Origin: Pilaira anomala
Taxonomy: Eukaryota; Mucoromycota; Mucoromycetes; Mucorales; Mucoraceae
Reading direction: 5' to 3'
Assembly (NCBI GenBank): GCA_025716855.1
Contig: JAIXMQ010000035.1
Location: 62,001-126,000 of the forward strand
DNA length: 64,000 nt
Within the stretch, counting starts at the first letter, position 1; each line of letters starts with the position of its first letter. The notes under the pieces were generated by a model that worked only from the letters and a program-made list of their open reading frames with translations, did no database searches and had not been told where the DNA came from. This document shows positions 27,701 to 37,951 of this stretch, piece after piece. Position numbers and translations under genes: made by a program.

Positions 27701-29080
27701 CATGTATACTTGTAAACAATTTCTTTTTTGAAAAAAAAAAAACCCCCCCTCCTCTCGAAACAAGTTCATTTCAGGCTCAAATTGTTCTAACTCGTTTTTT
27801 TTTTAAAATATTTTAAAAAACCAAGATAAAAAAAAAGCCTTTCTACGTTTTTTAAAGAGAAAAACGAATTATAAAGAAAAGAAGGTACTGATATTGCTCA
27901 TCAAGCTTTATCTTTTTTATTACTGCACTATAATACGGAGAAAAAGGTAATAGTAAAAATATTTTATAAGAAACTCCGGAAAGAGAGTATCACAAGCAAT
28001 GTCGTTGTTTTAATAAACAGAGCCTTGGAATTTTTACAACAACAGGTACACTTTTTTTTTTTAAGTAAGCAATAACCTTCCTACAGAGATTACATACGAT
28101 ACGTATTTAGTGCGAATTATATTCAAGTCAAAAAGAATGGTTTAGAAATAACTTTGCTAAATACAACAGTCGTCAATCGTTTGAAAAGGAAACTCGATAA
28201 ATAATAAATAATCCTATTTGGGCTACAGGATTTAAATAACCCGTTTCCCGGAATTTCGCCAGCGATTTGTAAATAAGCCTCATCCTCTATTACTGCTATT
28301 TAACAATCCTAATAAACAAACAATAAGTAAAATCGCTGTAATAAATAGTGTTGATAGTATCAGAATTTTGTTTCACAAAATAATAAAAACGGAATGCTAT
28401 TGTTTATAAATTTATATAATCCAGTGTTCGCAATCTAACTATTTACTTTTTTTTTTTGGGTCCGAAACATTCAAATTCTATGTAGTAACTTCAGGTACAA
28501 TGTATATTTTTTTTTTCGGCCGCGTTCCTGAAGTATAAAGACCTGATAATATAGTTTCAGAGAGTAATAAAACAGTTCCGAGCAAGCAAAAAAAAAAAAA
28601 AGGATATATTTTGTTTATAAATAAATATTTAGTAAAAAAAAAAAAAAAAAAAAAATACTAATAGATTTTAGATTGCGAAATCTACGATTGAATCAAGTAC
28701 GACAAACAAATTTTAAGTTAATTGTGGTAAATTTCAGGGGTGGAGCAAGCTGTGACTTTGGAAAAAAAAGCCTTTTTCTTCGCAGAATTGAAAAAGAGTC
28801 TACGAGAGCACCCGTTATTTGTCTGTCTATTTTGATTCTCCATTTCAATATTTGTTTGTGCACATTAAAATGTGGAGTAAAAAGTTGTGATTACACAATT
28901 TTAATTGCTGGTATTTTTGGCTTTCAACCTTGTGAAAAGATTGATTTGGCAAGTTTCGGGAATCGAGAAAGTGAAAAAAAAAATTTTTTTTTTTTTTTAA
29001 CTGTCGGGACCTGGAGGTTTAAAAAGTAAAAATAGGTCTGAATAAAGATGAATAAAAAGCATATGAAAAAAAAGTAGTAA

Positions 29081-29111
<31 letters not shown>

Positions 29112-29333
29112 TATGGTAATAGCAATAGTCGTAGATATAGCAACAAAGAGTATTAGTTTCTTTAAATACAAAGGCTCTAAAGGCCTTTTTTTAGGGTTTT
29201 ATTTTTTAAAAACAGAAAAAATTGTTTAAAAAAAAAAAGATGTGTTTGTGGATGGTTGCTTTAGATATAATATTACAAAATAATTATGAGAAGAAGGGAA
29301 GTGGATAAAAAGTCTATAAAGGTTTTAAGCAAT
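24763..29333. other. 4.6-kb AT-rich gene-free stretch
   Basis: Between the 5' end of the SET gene and the 3' end of the ADP/ATP carrier gene. No reading frame exceeds about 120 codons and none shows a recognisable motif. In-frame stops are dense on both strands, and I could not assemble exons with intron-like borders. A (TAG)n microsatellite lies near 29073-29111 and a poly-C run at about 27744. The stretch is several times longer than other intergenic gaps here. It could be a decayed element, a non-coding RNA locus or a centromere-type region; nothing seen decides this. Confidence 0.6.
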
Positions 29334-30412
29334 TTAGAACTTGGTACCGAACATCCAGACTTGGAGGTAATCGTAACCAGACAAGACACCAGCACCGGCA
29401 ATAGCACGGAGAATGTTAGCACCAGCACCCTTGAAGAGAGACTTAGTACCTTCCTTGGCAACGATCTCACGGAAAGCGTGGAGAGAAGAGTCATACTTGA
29501 CAGCGGAACCAGAGGTCATCATCATACGACGACGAATGGTATCAATGGGGTAAGAAGCTACAGAGAAAAAAAAAAATTTTGAGTTAGTACATAAACACAG
29601 AAAAAAAATTTTCAACCCCTGAAAAATAAAATAAAAAATAAAATAATATACATACCAAGACCGGAACCGGTGGTAACAGCCCAACCCAAAGCGAAAGTAG
29701 CCAAGAAAGACTTTTGGAGGTTCTCGGGAAGCATAGGCTTAAGAGAATCGTAAAGACCGAAGTAAAGACCACGGTAAACAATGATACCAACACAAGAGAT
29801 GTTGAAACCACGGTAGAGACCGGCAATACCATCGGACTTCAAGGTTTGCTTGTAGACATCAACGAGACCCTTGAATTGACGTTCACCACCCTTCTTGGCA
29901 GACTTGGCATCGTTAGCAAGACGAGTACGAGCATAATCGAGAGAGTAAACGAATAAGAGAGAAGAAGCACCAGCAAGACCACCAGAGGCCAAGTTACCGG
30001 CGAACCAAGCCCAATAACCATCGTTCTTGTTTCTGTTGAACATACGCTTGAACTTATCCTTGAAAGCAAAGTTAAGAGCTTGAGTAGGGAAGTAACGGAT
30101 AACGTTAGCGGTGTTACCTCTCCAGAAGGAGATGGCACCCTCATCCTTTAAGGTACGAGAGAAACAATCACCGATACCCTTATAGGGGGAAGCGAGACGA
30201 CCTTGCTTGATCATTTCATCTTGGTTTTGGATCAAGAGCTTGATACGCTCAATGGGGGCAGCAGCAGTCTTGGAGACAGCGGCGGAAACACCACCCATAA
30301 GGAAATCCTAAAAAGAAAAGATTGAATGTTTAATATATGTAAACCACTGGGTAAATAGTAGTTGCTTCTGTATACTTACGATCATGAACTTGTTGGGGTT
30401 CTCTTGGGCCAT
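29334..30412 (-). CDS. AAC: Mitochondrial ADP/ATP carrier
   Basis: Exchanges cytosolic ADP for matrix ATP across the inner mitochondrial membrane. Three exons (30412-30380, 30307-29656, 29557-29334) give 302 residues, the usual length. Three mitochondrial carrier repeats are visible, with PxD/E signature motifs [20 protein letters not shown] and [12 protein letters not shown]; the last contains the RRRMMM hexamer diagnostic of ADP/ATP carriers (from R237). The first exon codes only 11 residues. Codon use is strongly biased toward C-ending codons (for example AAC, TTC, GGT, AAG), unlike AT-ending neighbours, as expected for a very highly expressed gene. That bias opens long spurious frames on the opposite strand. 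Confidence 0.97.
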
Positions 30413-30645
30413 TTTTAGATATTTAAAAGGAGAGGGGAGTAAATCTAAAGGAAAAAAGGTATAAAAATTGAAAAATTCTTACTTCTTTTTATACTGAAAA
30501 AAAAAAAAAAAAAAAATCAAAGCCAGGGGGGGGGGAGGCTAAAAAGATTTTCTTTTTTTTTTTTTTTTTTTCTTTTTTTGTTTGTAAACAGTCCTTTTTT
30601 TTTTTTTTATAATTAACCTTTTTTTTTCGGGGTCATTTCTTTTTA

Positions 30646-31614
30646 TTATTTTTTATTTCTTTTCTTTTGAGCATCTTCATCAGAAGAAAAATAATTATTA
30701 TTCTCTTCATCTTCATCATTTAGTAAACTTTGAAGCATTAATCTTCTTCTACGTTTTGCTGCTTGATTAGCATCCACCATATTTCTTAGTAAATTACCTT
30801 GTAATCCAAGGTTATGTGGTCCTATAATTGATTGGTGTACATGTTCAATTGATTTAAAATAGCGTACAGTCTAGAAAACATTTGGTTAATTACCAATGAA
30901 ATGTTAATCGAAATTTCCCTTTTTATTTTATTTTTTTACCTTTACGTGGAGTTCTAATGTAGCATCTTCATCACATATAATCAATCCTTTAGGATGCATT
31001 TGTATTGCTGATACTGTCCACATATGATTTACTCCTTCTTCTAAACATTTTGATAAAGCTAAACTTTTATGTGCTCCTGTAATTACAACACAAACCTCTC
31101 TAGCATCCATTACTGTCCTGTATTATATTTTTAGTAGTGTTTTATATATAGTGTTACATATATATTCAGTAAAAACTTACGCTACACCTACTGTCAAAGC
31201 TAATTTAGGTACTTTAGATACATCTCCTCCAAAAAATCTAGCATTAGCCATAATCGTTTCATAAGCTAAAGTTTTTACTCTTGTTCTTGATGTTAATGAT
31301 GATCCAGGTTCATTAAATGCAATATGTCCATCAGGTCCAATACCTATAATATACATACAATTTATATATATATATATATAAAATAAAAATAGACACAAAT
31401 TTTATGCAAATTCTTTTTTAAAAAAAAAATATGCTGTTGTATTACCACCCAAAAATAATTCAATACCACCTAATTTCACAATATCCGCTTCAAACTTTGA
31501 GCATTCATTATCAAGATCCTCTGAATTACCATCCAATATATGCACATTTTCTTCTTTAATGTTAACGTGTTTAAATAAATGATTCCACATAAATGAATGG
31601 TAAGATTGTGGATG

Positions 31615-31650
<36 letters not shown>

Positions 31651-32010
31651 TAGTTTAATTTGAAAGCAACCAAAAACAAAAAAAAAAGAAAACAAATTTA
31701 CCTTGGTAAACCAACATATTCATCCATATTAAACGTCACTACGTGTTGAAAACTTAACTCGCCTGCTTTATGAAAATCTACCAATTTATGATATACTCCA
31801 ATAGGTGAAGATCCTGTAGGTAAACCTAAAACAAACGGTCTTTCTGCCGTTGGTTTAAATTGATTGATTCTTTCCTTTACATAATACGCTTTTTTTTAAA
31901 AAAAAAAATTCGAGTTAGAAAGAAGGTTATTATTTTTTTTTTATTTGAATTCTATATAAACCTGAATATGCTGAAACTTCTTCGTAATCTTGTCTAACAA
32001 TAAGACGCAT
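30646..32010 (-). CDS. NAG1: Glucosamine-6-phosphate deaminase (NagB type) with charged C-terminal tail
   Basis: Converts glucosamine-6-phosphate to fructose-6-phosphate and ammonium, the last step in reuse of chitin-derived GlcNAc. Six exons (32010-31962, 31888-31702, 31618-31446, 31343-31181, 31117-30940, 30870-30646) give 324 residues. Motifs: [15 protein letters not shown] (phosphate binding), [11 protein letters not shown] (catalytic Asp), [19 protein letters not shown] (catalytic His loop, split by intron 3), then TVMDAREV and the [11 protein letters not shown] segment. Bacterial and animal enzymes end near 266-290 residues; here a further basic/acidic tail ([13 protein letters not shown], then [10 protein letters not shown], ending KKRNKK) is present. 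Saprotrophic fungi often carry this enzyme in GlcNAc gene clusters, but no other GlcNAc gene is seen nearby. Confidence 0.93.
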
Positions 32011-32581
32011 GGTAATTCAAAGTTGAAATAAAAAACAAAGAGATAGAGAGAGAGAGAGAGAGAGAGATAGAGAAAGAGAAAGAGAAGAGAGAAGAGAGAG
32101 ATAGAAAGGTGGGAATATACAGGATTTTAATTTCAAGGGAACAAAAAACAAAAAAAAAAGGTACTTTTTTTTTGGACCCTGTATACTTGTACAAGTCACG
32201 CGCCTGATGAAGTTCTTTTGCTTACACAATTTAATAGATAAATATAGTAAGTACAAGTTTTTGGCTCAAAGTTATGTAATCAAAATATAAACAAAAAGGT
32301 TTTACTTTTCGTTGATTGCAAAAATATCAGGTCTGAAACAAATCTTTTTTGAAAATTCCTTTAAAAATTTTAATCCGTTTCTTTTTGTATATTAGAACTG
32401 ATTATTATCTTGGATTTTCTAAAAACTATATAACTTTGCTCTTCAGTAATAGTCACGAGCACCAAATCGTGTTGCCTTTCTCTGAAGGAAGGTATTTTTA
32501 TTCAGTAATATATCAATATGAGCAAAAATGCCAATTGAAAAAAAAAAAGGGTAGAAATATTTAACTTTATATTCATAATCA
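32011..32581. promoter_or_regulatory. Promoter region of the deaminase gene / 3' flank of RING-CH gene
   Basis: A (GA)n-rich purine tract at about 32038-32105 lies directly upstream of the deaminase start (CT-rich in its own orientation). The remainder is AT-rich with no gene seen. Confidence 0.45.
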
Positions 32582-33981
32582 TTATTTTGAACGTTTCTTA
32601 ACATCATTGAAATTAACTATACGACGAGATCTTCTTTGTCTTACTCTTTCATACCGATAAACCAAATTAGCAACATCCTAAAGTTAAAATAAAAATAAAA
32701 ATGGTTACATTTATATCACTAAACTTTCATATCTACATATCATTGAGTGCTATATATACCTTAACTAGAACAAACAAACAACCACCAAGAACATTTCTTT
32801 GAAATGGTTCAGGGAAATATTTTCGTACAGTTTTAGAGTAACTCAGATAACTTTATATATAAATCATAATATTTTTTTTTTAGTGATATATATACTACAT
32901 TTTATCTTTTTTTTTTTTAATACTTTACCTTCCAACAAAACTACTTATAGAGGGCCATAGTAATACTCCAATCATAGTAACACTCATATCTCTACCTTCT
33001 CTACCAAACAGTGTATCATTTTCCTGTTCACCTACTCTTTGATGATTGATTGATAAATCTTCTGTCGCTCTTCTTCTTTGTTGAGAAATACGAGATAATC
33101 TAAGCTGAATTAATGCATATAGATTGTTATACAGTAATCTTTAAAAAAAAAAAAGCAAATTCATATTTCTTTTAGTATCCAAGTAAAAAAATATCAAATA
33201 TATCCCTCGTGCCTTTTTACCTTACCCACGGTAACAAACCAAATAAGACAGCGGGTGAAGGTGGCCACGTTACTTTTAACGGATAAGTAATGCCAGTCAA
33301 CCGAAGCAGTAACAGAGCCGCAGCGGGTAACGCATTATCAGCCCATTTTAATCGAGAAGCGATCAAAGCTAAAGGAATAGAAGGTAATCCGAGCCAAGTT
33401 TTCCATGTCCAAAGAGCTGGGTTGCCAATCAACTTCTCTCCCTGCTTTGTTCCAAATATTGTCAACACCGTATAAGCTCCATACGTAGTAGACGTTATCA
33501 ATAAAGAGCACCCGAGTCCCAACACCGTAAGATAAGGTGCCGCCGTATGCACTAGACTGTCAACAATACTCATCAACACAAGTGGTAAGCTTTGTGTTTC
33601 TGATAAATAGTAAGACGAAGCACATTGTGGACACGTTACTTTCTTTAAAGGTGTTATCTTTTGGTTTTCGGCAATCCAATCCAGCAAACATTGTTCATGA
33701 GACACTAATGAACAATTGCAAGGATTAACCCATCTTCCTTCTGAATCCGTGTCTTCTCCAAAACAAATCCAACAACGTTTATTTGTTTCGGTTGCTGCTT
33801 GTTTAGTATTACATAATGCATTTCTATTACTACTACTACTACTACTACTACTACTGCCTTCGTCATTTTCTTCGTCCTCTTCTGCAAATAGTTGGGTCTC
33901 GTCTAACCCTTTAATAGGTTGATAACTATATAATCCTGCTTCGTCCACGAGGGAAGAGCTTGGGCAACGAAAATGTGACAT
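32582..33981 (-). CDS. RING-CH (MARCH-type) membrane E3 ubiquitin ligase
   Basis: Four exons (33981-33221, 33138-32929, 32850-32760, 32677-32582) give 385 residues. An N-terminal acidic and poly-Ser leader precedes a C4HC3 RING-CH finger with ligands C70, C73, C88, C90, H95, C98, C117 and C120 (CWICFGEDTDSEGRW, then PCNCSLVSHEQC and CPQC). After it come several hydrophobic segments (about residues 128-180, 205-250), giving a multi-pass membrane protein; the tail is basic (RRSRRIVNF, ending KKRSK). Arrangement with an N-terminal RINGv and few membrane spans resembles the MARCH5 group (mitochondrial/ER) more than the many-pass Doa10/Ssm4. Start chosen at 33981 because upstream sequence is a GT repeat read as poly-Thr/His. 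Target proteins unknown. Confidence 0.88.
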
Positions 33982-34232
33982 AATTGATACGTGTGTGTGT
34001 GTGTGTGTATGTGTGCGAATATATGCAAAATAATACAAGAGTGGAGAAACAAACTAATTTTTGGTGTTCGTTAGTGACCGGTTAAATAAATCAATGCAAC
34101 TTTTCTCTCATCGTCGTTCCTGAAACGGAAACTAAAACCCTTCTTTTCTAACAAAAAAAGTGTCTGTTTTAGAAAGTTGTTTAAACTTGTACAACCTCAC
34201 TTTTTTTCAAAAGCAAAAGAAGCAAAAGAGTT

Positions 34233-34304
34233 TTCCCTGACGGGGAATTGAACCCCGGCCGCGTCGGTGAGAGCGACGAATCCTAGCCACTAGACCATCA
34301 AGGA
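34233..34304 (-). tRNA. tRNA-Glu, anticodon CTC
   Basis: The minus-strand sequence folds as a cloverleaf: acceptor stem TCCTTGA/TCAGGGA, D-loop with TAGTGGCTAGGAT (A box), anticodon stem CGTCG/CGACG around loop CTCTCAC (anticodon CTC), and T arm CGGGGTTCAATTCCCCG (B box). No intron. Discriminator base A. A T4 run lies just downstream as a Pol III terminator. An identical gene lies at 48581-48652. Confidence 0.95.
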
Positions 34305-34330
34305 TGTTATATATTCCTGAATCAAGCAAA

Positions 34331-34388
34331 TTTATATATATTAATAGTTTTTACATTTATCACGTGACTAGCACGTGATTTCCACGTG
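34331..34388 (-). promoter_or_regulatory. Upstream element of tRNA-Glu copy 1: TATA-like stretch plus three CACGTG boxes
   Basis: TTTATATATATT at 34331-34342 lies 27-38 bp before the mature tRNA 5' end. CACGTG occurs at 34361-34366, 34372-34377 and 34383-34388, exactly 11 bp apart. The nearest box begins 57 bp from the tRNA 5' end, the same distance as at the second tRNA-Glu gene. Confidence 0.6.
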
Positions 34389-34729
34389 ACCTAAATATAT
34401 AATATGTCTTTTGTGATTGGCTGAAATCTTTTAATTTAACTACATGTTTTCAAATATACTACTTATTTTTGCTTTCTCTTCGTTAAAATGTAATTTTCTT
34501 GTATCTAATTCGTTATTTTCTTATCAAATATCTTTTATTGTTTTATTTAATTAGTGTTTGGTTTCTTAATATAAATTATGGTCCTAATTTTTTTTTAAAT
34601 TCTGGTCGTAATGCATCGACGCCAAATCTTTTCTCTCTCATGTCATAAAAAAAAGGATCAGTCACATCATGAAACAGATAAATAAAAAACGTAATCGATA
34701 TGTATATTGAATTCCCATACCCTTTTCTT

Positions 34730-34825
34730 TCTTTTCTTTCCCTTTATCTTTCCTTTCTTTCCCTTTATCTTTCCTTTCTTTCCCTTTATCTTTCCTTTCT
34801 TTCCCTTTATCTTTCCTTTCTTTTT
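34730..34825. repeat. Polypyrimidine minisatellite, 21-bp unit, about 4.5 copies
   Basis: Unit CCTTTCTTTCCCTTTATCTT plus T repeats with 21-bp period (anchors at 34741, 34762, 34783, 34804). One strand is almost purely C/T. Confidence 0.85.
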
Positions 34826-35091
34826 CCTGTTATTTAAATGATCGTCTTTAGACTAATATTATATGTAAGTATTTGAAATAGCTATATATACCATGGCATA
34901 CTTTTTGTTGTCAGAGTTTTAACTCATATAACTGTAAGAAAAAAAAAGAAGCTCTTGCTTAACTCTAAAGAAAAAATCCTTGGATTCAAAGAGGTCTTTA
35001 CTGTTTTTCTCATCAAAGTTCCCTATTCCTCATAAATCATACGTTGACTTCAACTGTATGATTGTTATAAAATCGTAAGTATGTTTTCTAG

Positions 35092-35487
35092 TTAAAAACT
35101 TGTTCTTATATCTAATACAACTTGTAAACAACAACCTTCTTTGACTGGTGACGTAGGTAAAACGCGTAAACTCGACACTTTTGATTGTCTGTACGCGTTT
35201 TGTCTGTAAAAAAGTACAATTTTTTGTACTTTTGTTTTAATATTGGCTCTGTCTTGGCTTGAAATAATAAGATTTTTAAATCTGTCAACGCATCCGCAGA
35301 CTTCTTCTGAAGTATCTGTATCTGCTGATAATGCTCCTGACACGAAGGTATCAAAACAAAAATCTATCTCAAAGGAATAGCAATCCTCGTTGGTCAATTC
35401 CAAACTTCTGTGACAGGCTGTTATTGCTTTAGAAGACTTGAAGTCATAATTTAAAAACAGCGTGTAGCTTCTCCCTGGTAAGATCAT
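35092..35487 (-). CDS. Unrecognised 131-residue ORF
   Basis: Single open frame of 131 codons with mixed composition (starts MILPGRSYTLFLNYDFKSS), five cysteines near the middle (CYSFEIDFCFD, VCGCVDRF) and no known motif. Lies beside the tandem duplication of the PD-(D/E)XK-like family and may be part of the same mobile or decayed region. A short reverse-complement match (GTGTAGCTTCT near 35461-35471 against AGAAGCTACAC near 35564-35574) lies at its start. Could be chance. Confidence 0.25.
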   Translation of the reverse strand: MILPGRSYTLFLNYDFKSSKAITACHRSLELTNEDCYSFEIDFCFDTFVSGALSADTDTSEEVCGCVDRFKNLIISSQDRANIKTKVQKIVLFYRQNAYRQSKVSSLRVLPTSPVKEGCCLQVVLDIRTSF

Positions 35488-35619
35488 CCGTTCTTTATAA
35501 AGAGAACAACAAACTATAGTTGTCAGATGTACTTATTTTTTTTTTTTTGACTTACAGAAAGAAGCTACACCGCTCCAGTGGGAAAAATCAACGATGAGAA
35601 AAAGGTCATCTTTTCTCTT

Positions 35620-37390
35620 TTGGTCCAAGGTAATTTATTAAAAGCTATTTTTTTTTTTTAAAAAAGAAAAACATTGATATTAACCATTATTCGTATGGCC
35701 TATAATAGGTGTAAAATGCAGACTTTTTGCCTTGGACCATATATTACATGTTGTATCTTAATGCCGATAGATACGACATATAATATTTGGATCACTGCCT
35801 CGAAGCCATAATGTATCTTAGGGTGAGTAATATTTGCCAACTATGTATCCGCAATGATAAAAAAAAAATTAACAGCTATTATAGCAAATAAAATTCCTGA
35901 ATCATACCACATGATTTTAATCGGTATTGATTCAAAAGAATTGAATCCGAAAGAAGCGAAGCTAAAACTGTTAATACTCGCTGGATCTCTTGACTGCTTG
36001 AAAGCACGTGTGGTTGAAGGGATCGCGGACATGTAAGTGTAGTCGAATGTACAGTGTTTGAATATAAGGACTTATTTATATTTTTTTTTTTTATTTTGTT
36101 TATAATAGGTTAACAAAGCTTCCTTTAGAGACCATTGGAGATAAAAATAAAGTAGGTGAAGTAGACCATCAAACCAGATACTATGAACCACTTTTATCTC
36201 CAATGCTCTCTGACAATACCAAAAAGGTCGTTCTGAGATGGGCCAACATGACTGATAATATCACTTCTGATATACGCGCTGATGCTATTATCTCTTTATT
36301 AATTCAGTCTAGATTTGGAAGCCATCTTGGCTATGGTGAATTCAAACCTGGTGATAATAGTACAACAATACAATCTTTATGTATTGCTACTTTAAAGCTA
36401 GTCGTCTTGACCAGAAACAATTGTTTTAAAAAAGGAAGTCCGATTTTATCTTTTCAAGTAAACGGATTCAACTTGATTTTTTACATGACACAAAGCTTTC
36501 ACGGATCATATACTATGACAGAGATTGGTCGCATCGAATTTTGGTCCAAGGTAATTTATTAAAAGCTATTTTTTTTTAAAAAAAAACATTGATATTAACC
36601 ATTATTCGTATGGCCTATAATAGGTGTAAAATGCAGACTTTTTGCCTTGGACCATAAATATTACATGTTGTATCTTCATGCCGATAGATACGACATGTAA
36701 TATTTGGATGACTTCCTCGAAGCCATTATGTATCTTAGGGTGAGTAATATTTGCCAACTATGTATCCGCAATGATAAAAAAAAATTAACAGCAATTATAG
36801 CAAATAAAATCCCTGAATCATACCATATCGGTATTGATTCTAATGAATTGAAGCCGAAAGACGCAAACTTTTAACTGTTGGTACTTGCTGGATCTCTTGA
36901 CAGCTTAAAAGCACGTGTGGTTGAAGGGATCGCGGACATGTAAGTGTAGTAGAATGTACAGTGTTTGAATATAAGGACTTACTTATATTTTTTTTTTATT
37001 TTGTTTATAATAGGCTGACAAAGCTTCCTTTAGATGCTATTGTCGATAAGAAAAAAGTAGGTGAAGTAGATAATCAAATTAGATACTATGAGCCACTTTT
37101 GTCATCAATGCTTTCTGATAATATTAAAAAGGTCATTCTGAGATGGCCAAACAAGACTGGCAATATCACTTCTGATATACGGGCTAATGCCATTATCTCT
37201 ACATTGATTCAGTCAAGATTTGGAAGCCATATTGGGTATGGTGAAGTCAAACCTGGTGATGATAGTACGACAATACAATCTTTATGTATTGCTACTTTAA
37301 AGCTAGTCGTCTTGACCAGAAACAATTGTTTAAAAAAAGGAAGTCCGGTCCTATCTTTTCAAGTAAACGGATTCCAATTGATTTTTATGT
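35620..37390 (+). repeat. Tandem duplication, 921-bp period, two copies
   Basis: Copy A about 35620-36540 and copy B 36541 to about 37390 share start TTGGTCCAAGGTAATTTATT (35620 versus 36541) and run nearly identical through coding and intron sequence. Each begins with about 230 bp of non-coding sequence containing an imperfect hairpin. In copy B the arms are 36656-36675 and 36686-36705 with a 10-nt loop, 19 of 20 pairs matching. Confidence 0.85.
35854..36562 (+). pseudogene. Truncated copy A of the PD-(D/E)XK-like dispersed family
   Basis: Two exons (35854-36032, 36109-36562) read 210 residues. They match the middle and C-terminal domain of the fuller copy at 54492-55844. The N-terminal third is missing and the C-terminus runs off at the duplication junction, where the frame stops after SKVIY. 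The signature segment is kept: ITSDIRADAI, then LGYGEFKPGD with E and K preserved. Unlike the other two copies, the reading here passes through the position of their second intron without one (FYMTQSFHGSYTMTEIG). Possibly expressed but probably a remnant. Confidence 0.5.
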
Positions 37391-37698
37391 AAGCCTCTAT
37401 CTTACAATCTCAATCATAATAGGGCAGAAAATCGAGTGGACCGTCGCCAGCACAAGGCCATGCGACCCGCTAAATTATTGTGAATCACCAAGGAAAACTG
37501 GTTTTACCCAGCGTTGGCTTTATCTAATAATTGTATCCCTTCCGAAGTCACTTATATACCATGACTGAGATTGGTCGTGTCAAAGTTCCGGATTCTTTGG
37601 TTTCCATTCAATCATTTACTACGTTAAAGAACTTCCAAAGTATGATGACTCCGGCCCTTATTATCCTCTTGCTGGGAGAATATCAACCGATTCTTTAA
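36775..37698 (+). pseudogene. Decayed copy B of the PD-(D/E)XK-like dispersed family
   Basis: Same exon plan as the copy at 54492-55844 but broken at three places. A TAA at 36872-36874 stops the first exon. One T is missing from the T-run just before the second intron donor (about 37384). The acceptor of that intron reads TAATAA instead of TAATAG (about 37530-37535). The middle exon (about 37015-37390, IRYYEPLLSSMLSDN to GYGEVKPGDD) is intact and nearly identical to the copy at 55 kb. Confidence 0.7.
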
Positions 37699-37951
37699 AA
37701 AGCTTCGTCTTCCCATACAAGAATTATTAAAAATATAATAAAAACTAGTACAATTTTACAATCATAAAAAAATCTGTAGTTTCCTCTCCTCTCTTACGAT
37801 AGATCACTTGATTATAAACATTTTTTTTAAAAGTATGTATTTCATTATAATTTTATTGAGCAAAAATGAAAAACGAATTAATAATAGTAAAATAATATGT
37901 ACATTATGAGTTGATGGTGAGAGAACGGGTTTTTTTTTAGTGATTGTTGAA

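Larger units (their letters stand above)
34305..35091. other. Intergenic AT-rich region
   Basis: Apart from the tRNA upstream boxes and a pyrimidine minisatellite, no gene is seen. Confidence 0.5.

Noticed and set aside
28673..29029. 118-residue frame in the gene desert
   Set aside because: Ends in homopolymer sequence and shows no domain; the best of the desert's frames but not above chance.
29273..30144. Multiple frames opposite or overlapping the ADP/ATP carrier
   Set aside because: Produced by the strong codon bias of the carrier; no motifs and no splice logic of their own.
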